64,000 nucleotides of DNA from Lentisalinibacter sediminis (lineage in GTDB: Bacteria > Pseudomonadota > Gammaproteobacteria > Steroidobacterales > Woeseiaceae), in the NCBI RefSeq assembly GCF_040706615.1, contig NZ_JAPDRF010000001.1, positions 310,001 through 374,000 of the forward strand. Reading direction: 5' to 3'. The notes beneath the pieces are model-generated. The model ran no database searches, was not told where the DNA came from, and saw only the letters and a program-made list of their open reading frames with translations. This document shows positions 56,969 to 64,000 of this stretch, in pieces. A program made the position numbers and the translations under genes. How positions within the stretch are numbered: position 1 is the stretch's first letter; every line of letters starts with the position of its first letter.

Positions 56969-57044
56969 GCGGGAATAGCTCAGTTGGTAGAGCGCAACCT
57001 TGCCAAGGTTGAGGTCGCCGGTTCGAGCCCGGTTTCCCGCTCCA
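56969..57044 (+). tRNA. tRNA-Gly (anticodon GCC)
   Basis: The 76-nt gene has acceptor stem GCGGGAA pairing with TTCCCGC, a D-arm, the anticodon stem CAACC/GGTTG with loop TTGCCAA (anticodon GCC), T-arm GGTTCGAGCCC-like, and encoded CCA at 57042-57044. It is the counterpart of E. coli glyW, which also follows pgsA. Confidence 0.98.
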
Positions 57045-57052
57045 GATATTGT

Positions 57053-57082
57053 CAGGGCCCCGCAACGGGGCCCTGATTCGTT
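57053..57082 (+). terminator. Probable terminator after tRNA-Gly
   Basis: CAGGGCCCCG (57053-57062) and CGGGGCCCTG (57066-57075) form a perfect 10-bp stem with a three-base loop, followed by ATTCGTT. The T run is short, but the position nine bases after the tRNA CCA suits termination or 3'-end processing. Confidence 0.6.
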
Positions 57083-57177
57083 ACGGTCGCCGGTTCGCCC
57101 CGGGAGCCCGATCTGGTAATCTCCCGTCGCCGGCTCAGCCCGCATCAAGTCACTGACGAATAAAGGACAATTCCAGA

Positions 57178-59358
57178 ATGACTCTGCCCCCCAGGATCGG
57201 CGGCACCGCCGCCGTCTGTCTCGTCGCCGCGCTGGCCGCCGGACCGCTGCCCGCACAGGAGGAGCGCGACGCCGCCGGCGCCGAGGCCGCCGCGATCGAG
57301 GAGGTGATCGTCACTGCCCGGCGCCGCAGCGAGAACCTGCAGGAGATCGCCGACGCCATCACGGTGTTCGACCAGACGACCATCGAGGATGCGTCCATCC
57401 AGCGTATGAACGACGTGGCGGCTCTGACACCCAATCTGCGCTTCTCCGACGACCAGGAAGTGGGCCAGAGCACGATCACCATCCGCGGCGTCACCCAGCA
57501 GCGGGGCATCGGCGAGACGCCGCTCGCCTTCGTCGTTGACGGGGTCACCGTAAACAACTCGCTGGTTACCACCCAGGATCTGTTCGACGTGGAGCAGATC
57601 GAGGTGCTGCGTGGGCCCCAGGGCGCGCTCTACGGGCGGAACTCGGTCGCGGGTGCCGTGAATATCACCACCCGCGGCCCCACCGAGGATCTCGAGGCCT
57701 ACGTGGAGACCCGCGTGGGCGAGGGCGACGACTACACCATTCAGGGCGCGGTCTCCGGCCCTCTGTTCTCCGACGCGGTGCGCGGGCGTCTGGCGTTCTA
57801 CAACAATGATCGCGACGGTCAGCTGCTGAACGAGGGCCTCGGCGAGTACGTGGACTTCAAGGACTCGACGTCGCTGCGCGGGCGCCTGCTGATCGAGCCG
57901 GACGAACGGCTGAGCGTGGACCTGCGCTACCAGTATGCCGATCAGGAAGCGGGTTCCGGCTACTTCATGCCGGGCTCGGCGGACACCGAGGAGAACCGGC
58001 TGCCGGGCGATCCCTTCCCGTTCCCGCTGAACAACACCACCTACACCATCCAGTCCAATATCCTCGGCGTATCGAGCGTCAGTTTCGACGACTACACCGC
58101 CAAGGTGGACTACGGCTTCGACGCGTTCACCCTGACCTCGATCACCGGCTGGCACGACCTGGAATCCCGCAACGACCAGGACCTGGATCAGACGAACCGG
58201 GAGTTCCTGAACATCGACGTCGACGACAATCAGAGCCAGTTCAGCCAGGAGTTTCGTCTGGTGTCGACGGCGAAGGAGGGCCTGAGGTGGATCGTCGGCG
58301 CCTACTACAGCGACCAGGAGCGCGACCGCACGCTCGCCACCTTCCTGAACGTGGCCGGTTTCCAGAACGGCGGCGACTGGAGCAGCGAGAGCGCCTTCTT
58401 CGTGCCCCAGGCGCCGGCCATCCTGAACGAGCAGTACGAGACCCGCGCCGTGTTCGGGCAGGTGAGCACCGACCTCACGGAGCGTCTCGAACTCACCGTA
58501 GCCGGACGCTTCGATGACGTCCGGCGGGAGAACGACACCAACAATCCGTTGGCTAACGGTGTCAAGGAATTCAGCGAGTTCCAGCCAAAACTTCAATTGG
58601 CTTATGCGCTGACCGGGAACCTGAATCTGTTCGCTACCTATGCCGAGGGCTTCCGGCCCGGCGGCTTCAACACGCTGGCGAACGACCCGGCCGTGCAGTT
58701 CGCGCCCTCGTTCGACTCCGAGCACCTGGACAACTACGAACTCGGCCTGAAGTACGCCAGCGCTGACGGCAGCCGGGTGCTGAACATCGCGGCCTTCTAC
58801 ATCGATTACGAGAACCAGCAGTGGTTCCTGTTCGACCCGTTCGGCTCCCAGGCGCTGATCAACGCGGACGAGAGCCGTATCCTCGGCGGCGAGGTGGAGG
58901 CGGTGATCCGGCCGCTGGACGGCCTGACGCTGGCGCTGGCCTATGGCTTCGTGGACAGCGAGATCGAAGCCATCGGCGCCGAACCTGGGCTGACCGTGCC
59001 GCCGTCGGACGTGATCGGCAACGAAGTGCCGGGGGCACCCGTATACACCCTGAATCTGAGCGGCGAGTATGTCTGGCCGCTCGGGTCGTTGCAGGGCTTC
59101 GCCCGGGTCGACGTCGACCGGCGGGGCAAGACCTACTGGAGCATCGACGGCCGGGACGCCGAGGGCGCCTACACCGTCGTCGACCTGCGTCTCGGCTTGC
59201 GTGGCGACGCCTGGAGCGTGACCGCATTCGCGGAGAACGCCACGGACGAGGAGTGGATCGAGTACTTCGTCTCCCGCCGCTTCACGAGCCTGCGCACCGA
59301 CATCGCCTGGCCGAGCCCGCCCCGCATGGTCGGCGTCGAGGCCCGCTATCGTTTCTGA
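57178..59358 (+). CDS. TonB-dependent outer-membrane receptor
   Basis: The 726-residue product has a signal peptide (ending LPAQEERD, about residue 27) and a TonB-box-like IEEVIVTARRRSENLQEI. The plug domain follows (about 45-155, with ITIRGVTQQRGIGETPLAFVV-like and EQIEVLRGPQGALYGRNSVAG), then a 22-strand barrel ending in GVEARYRF, the C-terminal aromatic needed for outer-membrane insertion. The substrate is unknown; the sequence type is the large group seen in marine and oligotrophic bacteria. It sits between tRNA-Gly and tRNA-Cys, which are adjacent in many relatives. Confidence 0.94.
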   Translation: MTLPPRIGGTAAVCLVAALAAGPLPAQEERDAAGAEAAAIEEVIVTARRRSENLQEIADAITVFDQTTIEDASIQRMNDVAALTPNLRFSDDQEVGQSTITIRGVTQQRGIGETPLAFVVDGVTVNNSLVTTQDLFDVEQIEVLRGPQGALYGRNSVAGAVNITTRGPTEDLEAYVETRVGEGDDYTIQGAVSGPLFSDAVRGRLAFYNNDRDGQLLNEGLGEYVDFKDSTSLRGRLLIEPDERLSVDLRYQYADQEAGSGYFMPGSADTEENRLPGDPFPFPLNNTTYTIQSNILGVSSVSFDDYTAKVDYGFDAFTLTSITGWHDLESRNDQDLDQTNREFLNIDVDDNQSQFSQEFRLVSTAKEGLRWIVGAYYSDQERDRTLATFLNVAGFQNGGDWSSESAFFVPQAPAILNEQYETRAVFGQVSTDLTERLELTVAGRFDDVRRENDTNNPLANGVKEFSEFQPKLQLAYALTGNLNLFATYAEGFRPGGFNTLANDPAVQFAPSFDSEHLDNYELGLKYASADGSRVLNIAAFYIDYENQQWFLFDPFGSQALINADESRILGGEVEAVIRPLDGLTLALAYGFVDSEIEAIGAEPGLTVPPSDVIGNEVPGAPVYTLNLSGEYVWPLGSLQGFARVDVDRRGKTYWSIDGRDAEGAYTVVDLRLGLRGDAWSVTAFAENATDEEWIEYFVSRRFTSLRTDIAWPSPPRMVGVEARYRF

Positions 59359-59450
59359 GTGGCCTGCGACACCGCGCATTGCGGCCGCCGGAAGCCCCGG
59401 GCACACTAGGCCGACACCAGGCCGGCAGCCCGCCCGATCGGGCAGTTTCG

Positions 59451-60581
59451 GTGCAGGTCGACACAGAGGACATTGCGGCAGACACGCTTGTGAGTGAACC
59501 GCTGGTCAGAGGCCGGACCACGCTGATCAGCGTGGCAGCGGTCATCATCATCATCTTCGCCATGCAGGCGGCGAAGGTGCTGCTCGTGCCGTTCCTGCTG
59601 GCCGTGTTCCTGTCGCTGGTGAGCGTCCGCCCGCTGCTTTTCATGCAGCGCCAGCGCATCCCCGGTGTCGTGGCGGTGCTGCTGATCGTCGTCGTGATGA
59701 TGCTGATCCTCGCGGTGTTCGGCGTGATCGTGGGCACCTCCATCGCGGAGTTCACGGCCGCTCTGCCCACCTACCAGGCCCGCCTGGACGCGATGATGGA
59801 CGGGTTCCTGAAATTCGTCGCGGCGCGGGTCGACAGCGATCAGCCCATCGAGAGCCTGGGCGACATGATCGATCCCGGCTGGGCCATGGGCATGGCGGCC
59901 AATACGCTGAACGCGCTCAGGGACGTCCTCACCAACACGCTACTCATCTTCCTGACGATGACCTTCATCCTGCTGGAGGCCTCCACCTTCCCGGTGAAGA
60001 TCACGGCCGCCTTCGGTCGCGGCGAAGAGCAAATGGCGGCGTTCCGGGACTTCCTGGTCAACCTCGGGCGCTATCTCGGTATCAAGACGCTGGTCAGCGT
60101 GGCCACCGGCGTCTCGGCGTGGCTGCTGACCTGGGCCGTGGGCCTCGACTTCCCGCTGCTCTGGGGGCTGCTCGCCTTCCTGCTGAACTATATCCCGGTG
60201 ATCGGCTCGATCATCGCCGCCATACCCGCCGTGCTGCTGGCTCTGCTCCAGTTCGGCCTCGGCCCGGCGGTGGGCATCGCCATCGGCTACCTGATCATCA
60301 ACCTGATTTACGCCAACGTCATCGAGCCGCGGATGATGGGCTACGGCGTCGGCATCTCGCCGCTGGTGGTGCTGCTCTCCATCGTGTTCTGGGGCTGGGT
60401 GTTCGGGCCGGTGGGCATGCTGCTCTCGGTGCCGCTCACCATGACGCTGAAGATCGGCCTGGAGGCCAACGACGACACCCGCTGGGTGGCCGTGCTGCTC
60501 GGCTCAGGGCGCGACGCCCAGCACGTCATCGAAGAGGAAGAGCCGGCGGAGGGTGTTCACGCGAAGGCAGAGATTTCCTGA
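59451..60581 (+). CDS. AI-2E family (PerM-like) transporter
   Basis: The 376-residue inner-membrane protein belongs to the AI-2E/PerM superfamily, whose members export AI-2, sodium/protons or lipids. About eight membrane helices are visible; family landmarks are LVPFLLAVFLSLVS near the start, the loop LGRYLGIKTLVSVATG, and LLNYIPVIGSIIAAIPAVL plus YANVIEPRMMGYGVGISPLVVLLS near the end. The GTG at 59451 is chosen; another GTG 13 codons downstream is possible. It lies with the TonB receptor inside the tRNA cluster. Confidence 0.88.
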   Translation: MQVDTEDIAADTLVSEPLVRGRTTLISVAAVIIIIFAMQAAKVLLVPFLLAVFLSLVSVRPLLFMQRQRIPGVVAVLLIVVVMMLILAVFGVIVGTSIAEFTAALPTYQARLDAMMDGFLKFVAARVDSDQPIESLGDMIDPGWAMGMAANTLNALRDVLTNTLLIFLTMTFILLEASTFPVKITAAFGRGEEQMAAFRDFLVNLGRYLGIKTLVSVATGVSAWLLTWAVGLDFPLLWGLLAFLLNYIPVIGSIIAAIPAVLLALLQFGLGPAVGIAIGYLIINLIYANVIEPRMMGYGVGISPLVVLLSIVFWGWVFGPVGMLLSVPLTMTLKIGLEANDDTRWVAVLLGSGRDAQHVIEEEEPAEGVHAKAEIS

Positions 60582-60692
60582 CATCGGGGGTGCGGACGGA
60601 GGTCCTTCTCGGCCCGAGAAACCGGTGCCGGTCCGGGGCCTTGTGTGGTATGGTCCGGGTCCCCGGCGGCGCCGGGGCCGTGGGCAAACGGT

Positions 60693-60766
60693 GGCTAGGT
60701 GGCAGAGTGGTTATGCAGCGGCCTGCAAAGCCGTGTACGCCGGTTCGATTCCGACCCTAGCCTCCA
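60693..60766 (+). tRNA. tRNA-Cys (anticodon GCA)
   Basis: The 74-nt gene has acceptor GGCTAGG pairing with CCTAGCC, anticodon loop CTGCAAA (anticodon GCA) and encoded CCA (60764-60766). A GC-rich hairpin (CCCCGGC/GCCGGGG, 60661-60677) lies upstream. It is the counterpart of E. coli cysT, which directly follows glyW there. No convincing -35 is visible; TATGGT at 60649-60654 is a possible -10. Confidence 0.98.
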
Positions 60767-60818
60767 CCCACTTCCTTTCCTTCCTCCAGCTGATACCCCC
60801 GGGGATTCTTCCGCCCGT

Positions 60819-60847
60819 TTGCCACCCGTGCCGGGCTCGGCTAGCAT
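60819..60847 (+). promoter_or_regulatory. Possible promoter of tRNA-Leu
   Basis: TTGCCA (60819-60824) and TAGCAT (60842-60847) are separated by 17 bp, about 130 bp before tRNA-Leu. It would allow tRNA-Leu to be transcribed independently of tRNA-Cys. Confidence 0.45.
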
Positions 60848-60977
60848 GCGCCGAAGCCTGCCGGTGGTAACGGAAGCCGGCCCGGGTGAACGGCTGAACG
60901 CCGGCTCCCGGTCTATGCGACGACGTTTCGGGTGCCCAACGGCAGTGCTCCCGGTGAGCCCTTTTTGATGCCGGTGC

Positions 60978-61064
60978 GCCCGGGTGGCGGAATTGGTAGA
61001 CGCTGCGGACTTAAAATCCGCTTTCCGTAAGGAAGTGCCGGTTCGAGTCCGGCCCCGGGCACCA
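60978..61064 (+). tRNA. tRNA-Leu (anticodon TAA)
   Basis: The 87-nt class II tRNA has acceptor GCCCGGG pairing with CCCGGGC, anticodon stem GCGGA/TCCGC with loop CTTAAAA (anticodon TAA), a long variable arm, T-arm GGTTCGAGTCC, and encoded CCA (61062-61064). It is the counterpart of E. coli leuZ, the last gene of glyW-cysT-leuZ. Confidence 0.98.
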
Positions 61065-61139
61065 AAATCAATAGTTTATAGCTCTTATCTCAAGCGGGTC
61101 TTACGTTGGACCAGCTATTGTCGGGGTGCTGTCGGGGTG

Positions 61140-61805
61140 TCAGCCGTCCCGCCCCTGCCGCTCCAGCCGGGCGAGCCGTTCCACCAGGTCGGCCACCCTT
61201 TCTTCCAGTGCCTCTATCCGCTCCATTGTGGCGTCCGCCTGCTTCGTGACCGGCGCGGTCGCCGCCGCGGGTGTGGCCACCTCGGCGACGACGGGCTCGC
61301 CGCAGAACAGGTGCGTCCAGCGGATCTCCCGGCGGCCGGGCTCCCGGGGCAGGGCGGTGACGAGCGGACCCTCCTCACGGCCCGCGAGGGACTCGAGGCA
61401 TTGCTCGACCTCGCCGAGACTGCCGAAAGCGTGCAGGCGGCCGCTGCGCGAGCGCAGTTCGCCGGGTGTCTGGGGTCCGCGCAGGAGCAGCAGGCAGACG
61501 ATGGCGGTCTCACCGGGCGTGAAGTGCAGATCGCTGAACTCGGTATTGCAGAACCGCTGCTTGAATTTCACCACGCGGCTGCCGAAGCCGCTTCGGTCCA
61601 GGACCAGGTGTTTTCGATGCAGCGAATCCAGCGCTTCCTGGACCTCGTTCTCGGTCAGCTTCATGACCGGGTCCCGGTTGCTCTTCTGGTTGCAGGCGTT
61701 CGTCAGCGCATTCAGAGACAGCGGATAGTGATCCGGTGTCGTGATCTCTTTCTCCATCAGAGCGCCGATGACGCGGGCCTCGACGGTATCGAACAGGGCT
61801 TCCAT
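61140..61805 (-). CDS. YceH family (DUF480) protein
   Basis: The 221-residue product matches YceH. The N-terminal winged-helix part reads TVEARVIGALMEKEITTPDHYPLSLNALTNACNQKSNRDPVM in outline. A second winged-helix module follows (TPGETAIVCLLLLRGPQTPGELRSRSGRLHAF), with a C-terminal coiled coil (MERIEALEERVADLVERLARLE). Function is not established; the fold suggests nucleic-acid or protein binding. It is transcribed toward tRNA-Leu, ending 75 bp from it. Confidence 0.92.
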   Translation of the reverse strand: MEALFDTVEARVIGALMEKEITTPDHYPLSLNALTNACNQKSNRDPVMKLTENEVQEALDSLHRKHLVLDRSGFGSRVVKFKQRFCNTEFSDLHFTPGETAIVCLLLLRGPQTPGELRSRSGRLHAFGSLGEVEQCLESLAGREEGPLVTALPREPGRREIRWTHLFCGEPVVAEVATPAAATAPVTKQADATMERIEALEERVADLVERLARLERQGRDG

Positions 61806-61960
61806 GGTGGCGGGTTCCTCCCGACGGCCGGTCGCGGTTTACGCGGATAGGCCGTCGGACTGATCTGTGGTTGCATGCCTGTGCGACCGTAAACAGGGCT
61901 GCGCAGACGCCGACGCATTACGTATCATCCCCGGGCGCACCGGACAAGCAAGGAAAAAAG

Positions 61961-62440
61961 ATGGAGAACGCCGCCAGACTGATCCTCGACTCATCGCTGG
62001 GTGCCGAGCTGACGGACGAGGAAGCCACGACGCTCGCCTCGCTGATGGAGATGCGCAGTCTCGGCGACGGCGAGTATCTCACGAACGAGGGCGCCACCGA
62101 CGACTCGCTGCACGTGCTGCTGGAGGGCAAGCTCGAGGTCGTGAAGCAGGCCGGCGCGGGCGAGACGGCCACACTGGGCATCCTCCGCGAGGGGGAACAG
62201 GCGGGAGAGCTCAGTTTCATCGACGGCGCCCCGCACACGGTGGGGCTGCGTGCGCTCTGCGACAGCCGCGTGTTCAGTCTGAAACGCGACGATTTCGAGG
62301 GTCTCGTAGACGAGCATCCGGGGATCGTCTACAAGGTGATGCGCGCCATCGTGCGCTCGGCCCACAAGACCCTCAGCCGGATGAATTACGAGTTCATCGA
62401 GCTCAGCAACTACATCTTCAAGCAGCACGGCCGCTACTGA
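61961..62440 (+). CDS. Cyclic-nucleotide-binding domain protein without DNA-binding domain
   Basis: The 159-residue product is a single cNMP-binding domain. MRSLGDGEYLTNEGATDDSLHVLLEGKLEV is the start of the beta roll in outline, and the phosphate-binding cassette is GELSFIDGAPHTVGLRAL. It lacks the C-terminal helix-turn-helix of Crp, ending in a helical tail (VMRAIVRSAHKTLSRMNYEF). It may sense c-di-GMP or cAMP, or act as a structural roll. AAGGAAAA lies just before the ATG. Its 3' end overlaps the convergent periplasmic protein gene by seven bases. Confidence 0.87.
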   Translation: MENAARLILDSSLGAELTDEEATTLASLMEMRSLGDGEYLTNEGATDDSLHVLLEGKLEVVKQAGAGETATLGILREGEQAGELSFIDGAPHTVGLRALCDSRVFSLKRDDFEGLVDEHPGIVYKVMRAIVRSAHKTLSRMNYEFIELSNYIFKQHGRY

Positions 62441-62928
62441 GCGTCGCCAGCGCCGGTTCCGGCGTTTGCCGCCTTGTAGTCGCCGAGTGCCGCCTCGACG
62501 CTCTGCGTGAGGATCTGGTCGATATTGCTGAGGCTGTCGATGCCGAAGCTCTCATAGCGGGCCCTGACGTACTGCATCATGTAGATCGGCTGCTCCTGGT
62601 AGTTCACGGCGAAGCCCACCCGGGTGACGTAGAGATAGATGTCGGGGTAGTTCGTGGTCTGGGTGCAGTCCACCTCCGCGGTCAGGAACAACTCGCCGGG
62701 GGCCCAGCCGGATGCGCGGGGGACGTCGAGGCGGGTGAACGCCGTCTGCACCGCCAGGTCAGCCTCGGTGCGCCGTATCGCGCATTCCTCTCCGACGGAT
62801 AGCAGCACGTACAGGCCCTGGGGGTTATCGGTTCGCATCCACGGCTGGGGCGCCGCCATCGCGGCTGCCGCCGGCAGGGTGAGAGCCAGCGCGCAGGCGA
62901 GGCCGGCGATGCGTTTCGCTGTCGTCAT
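62434..62928 (-). CDS. Periplasmic protein of unknown function
   Basis: The 164-residue product has a clear signal peptide (cleavage near AAMA-APQ, residue 26). The mature part has two cysteines (GEECAIRR and VDCTQT), which may form a disulfide, and a beta-rich middle (GELFLTAEVDC, YLYVTRVGFAVNYQEQPIY). A C-terminal helix (LSNIDQILTQSVEAALGDY) follows. No family was recognised with confidence. It converges on and overlaps the cyclic-nucleotide-binding gene. Confidence 0.75.
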   Translation of the reverse strand: MTTAKRIAGLACALALTLPAAAAMAAPQPWMRTDNPQGLYVLLSVGEECAIRRTEADLAVQTAFTRLDVPRASGWAPGELFLTAEVDCTQTTNYPDIYLYVTRVGFAVNYQEQPIYMMQYVRARYESFGIDSLSNIDQILTQSVEAALGDYKAANAGTGAGDAQ

Positions 62929-63135
62929 CAGTGTTCCTCCCTGGATCGGGGACGTCCGGAGCCGAGGCCGCAGTTTACTCCACGCACGAGACCACCGCAG
63001 GGCGTTCCGATCGACTGAAAATCCCTGTTGTAACGGCAGGTTGCGAAAATTGCGAAGGATTTGCCTCCGCCCCGGCCTCTAACGGTTCGAGCCGACGGCA
63101 CGGCGCCGACGGATGCGACTGGCAGAGGAGGCCGC

Positions 63136-63783
63136 GTGAAAACACAGATTCACCCCGTTACCGACATGCGCAACGGTTTGCCGACGATGGGCGGTGAGCC
63201 GCGCCACTCCGGTGTCAGCCTGGATCTGCTCGGCGCTTCCAGCCCCGGCAGGAGCGCACTGGAAGCCGAGATCCGGGACTGCTACGACCATCATTTCGGC
63301 GCCCGGGTCGAGGAGTTCATGCCCTGGCTGCTGCGGGTAACCTGCCGGCAAGACGGTGCGCGCGGCGTCATCGGGCTGCGGCCGGCGTCTCGGGAGCGCC
63401 TCTACCTCGAGGACTATCTCGCCGTGCCCGTGGAGGAGGCCATCGCGGCCGTCGCCGGCCATCCGGTGCCCCGCACCGCCGTGGTGGAGATCGGCCAACT
63501 GGCCGTCGAGAGCCGGCAGGTGGTGGTGCCCCTGTTTCGCGAGCTGGTGCCGTTCCTGCTGCAGCAGGGCTTCGGCTGGGTCTGCTTCACGGCCACCGGC
63601 CCGGTACGATCCCTGCTGGCACGGGCCGGTCTTGCCGGCTGCGAGCTTGCGCCCGCCAGAGAGGCCTGCGTGGCGGGTCGCGAGGACACCTGGGGCGACT
63701 ACTATCGCCACGACCCCCGCGTGATCGTCGGGGACCTGCAGCGGCCGTGCGGATTCCGGTGCACACCGGAGGGGGACGCATGA
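63136..63783 (+). CDS. Thermostable hemolysin family protein (T_hemolysin), probable acyltransferase-like fold
   Basis: The 215-residue product matches the so-called thermostable hemolysin family: HHFGARVEEFMPWLLRVTC, GVIGLRPASRERLYLEDYL, VPRTAVVEIGQLAVESRQV, GFGWVCFTATGPVRSLLARA and DTWGDYYRHDPRVIVGD are its typical blocks. It has no signal peptide or membrane helix. The strand-helix order recalls GNAT/LuxI-type acyltransferases, so an enzymatic role is more likely than pore formation (inference). The GTG after AGGAGG is chosen. Its stop overlaps the start of an acyl-adenylating enzyme gene (ATGA), so the two are coupled. Confidence 0.85.
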   Translation: MKTQIHPVTDMRNGLPTMGGEPRHSGVSLDLLGASSPGRSALEAEIRDCYDHHFGARVEEFMPWLLRVTCRQDGARGVIGLRPASRERLYLEDYLAVPVEEAIAAVAGHPVPRTAVVEIGQLAVESRQVVVPLFRELVPFLLQQGFGWVCFTATGPVRSLLARAGLAGCELAPAREACVAGREDTWGDYYRHDPRVIVGDLQRPCGFRCTPEGDA

Positions 63784-64000
63784 GCGGGGTGCTGGCCGCG
63801 CTGCGCCGTCATGCCGCCGGGCGCCCGCTGGCCGCCGCCGTGGTCTCGGACGGGGGCGTGCTGGGCTATGCCTCTCTGGAGGCGCGCGTGACGGCGCTCG
63901 CCTCCCGGTTGCGGGCGGGGCGCATCCGGCGCTGCGCCCTGATAGCGGACAACGGTCCGGACTGGATCGTGGCTGATCTCGCGATGATGGCGGCCGGGAT
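63780..64000 (+). CDS. AMP-binding (acyl-adenylating) enzyme, partial
   Basis: Only the first 73 codons lie in the window. They read LGYASLEARVTALASRLRAG and CALIADNGPDWIVADLAMMAAG, the standard N-terminal pattern of AMP-dependent acyl-CoA synthetases and ligases (a YxELxxRxxxLAxxL block followed by an ANxxxWVxxDLAxxxAG block). The start overlaps the stop of the hemolysin-family gene. The substrate cannot be told from this fragment. Confidence 0.85.
   Translation, partial: MSGVLAALRRHAAGRPLAAAVVSDGGVLGYASLEARVTALASRLRAGRIRRCALIADNGPDWIVADLAMMAAG

Noticed and set aside
60984..61850. Plus-strand frame starting MAELVDAADLKSAF
   Set aside because: Its start is the translated tRNA-Leu gene, and the rest runs antisense to yceH.

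Overview
The window is a GC-rich stretch of chromosome, packed with genes, from what looks like a gammaproteobacterium. The evidence is its gene neighbourhoods: tolQRAB-pal-cpoB followed by queE-queC and tRNA-Lys (the Pseudomonas-type order); a fused thrA with thrB and thrC; uvrC-pgsA followed by tRNA-Gly, tRNA-Cys and tRNA-Leu (the E. coli glyW-cysT-leuZ set); and scattered members of the E. coli icd-rluE-nudJ-mnmA-purB-phoPQ-roxA neighbourhood. The high GC and a REP-like palindrome family fit a Chromatiales/Ectothiorhodospiraceae-like or related lineage. The genus cannot be fixed from the sequence alone.

Layout. 0-6.4 kb: Tol-Pal envelope machine, queuosine genes queE/queC and tRNA-Lys. 6.4-10.2 kb: a less GC-rich accessory stretch with a small membrane protein, a DUF305-type protein, an alpha/beta hydrolase, an unknown membrane-anchored protein and 466 bp without a gene. 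10.2-11.6 kb: NlpC/P60 lipoprotein, NTF2/SnoaL-like protein, an 11-bp tandem repeat and a zinc-ribbon ORF with no standard start codon. 11.6-17.1 kb: REP element, then thrA-thrB-thrC coupled to a NERD-domain membrane protein. 17.1-23 kb: TatD, a TPR-like protein, a beta-helical lipoprotein, a YgjP-like peptidase, an SGNH hydrolase, DUF2333 and a sirtuin. 23-30.7 kb, minus strand: acnA, mnmA, a NUDIX hydrolase, an unknown gene, roxA and purB.

30.9-41 kb, plus strand: fumC, a CoA pyrophosphatase, mazG, a glycine-zipper protein, a PepSY protein, a PhoP/PhoQ-like pair and hrpA. 41-46.5 kb: slipin and NfeD on the minus strand, a lone asparaginase N-domain and a metallo-beta-lactamase-fold protein on the plus strand, and an ALDH7-like dehydrogenase on the minus strand. 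46.8-49.1 kb: type II DAHP synthase, a REP cluster and rluE. 49.3-53.8 kb: the glyoxylate-shunt branch point aceB-aceA-icd. 53.8-61.1 kb: family-5 uracil-DNA glycosylase, uvrC, pgsA, tRNA-Gly, then a TonB-dependent receptor and an AI-2E-type permease inserted before tRNA-Cys and tRNA-Leu. 61.1-64 kb: YceH, a cyclic-nucleotide-binding protein, an unknown periplasmic protein, and a 'thermostable hemolysin' family gene coupled to an acyl-adenylating enzyme cut by the window edge.

Together these genes cover envelope integrity, a nearly contiguous TCA/glyoxylate set (acnA, fumC, aceB, aceA, icd), threonine and aromatic amino-acid entry, nucleotide-pool cleaning, tRNA/rRNA modification and DNA repair. 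The items most worth a second look are a PhoP-type direct repeat ideally placed before the glycine-zipper/PepSY/two-component block; a 3.6-kb insertion into the ancestral tRNA cluster with a 13-bp copy of the tRNA-Gly T-arm at its edge; the hemolysin-family/adenylase pair; and the zinc-ribbon ORF without a start codon.
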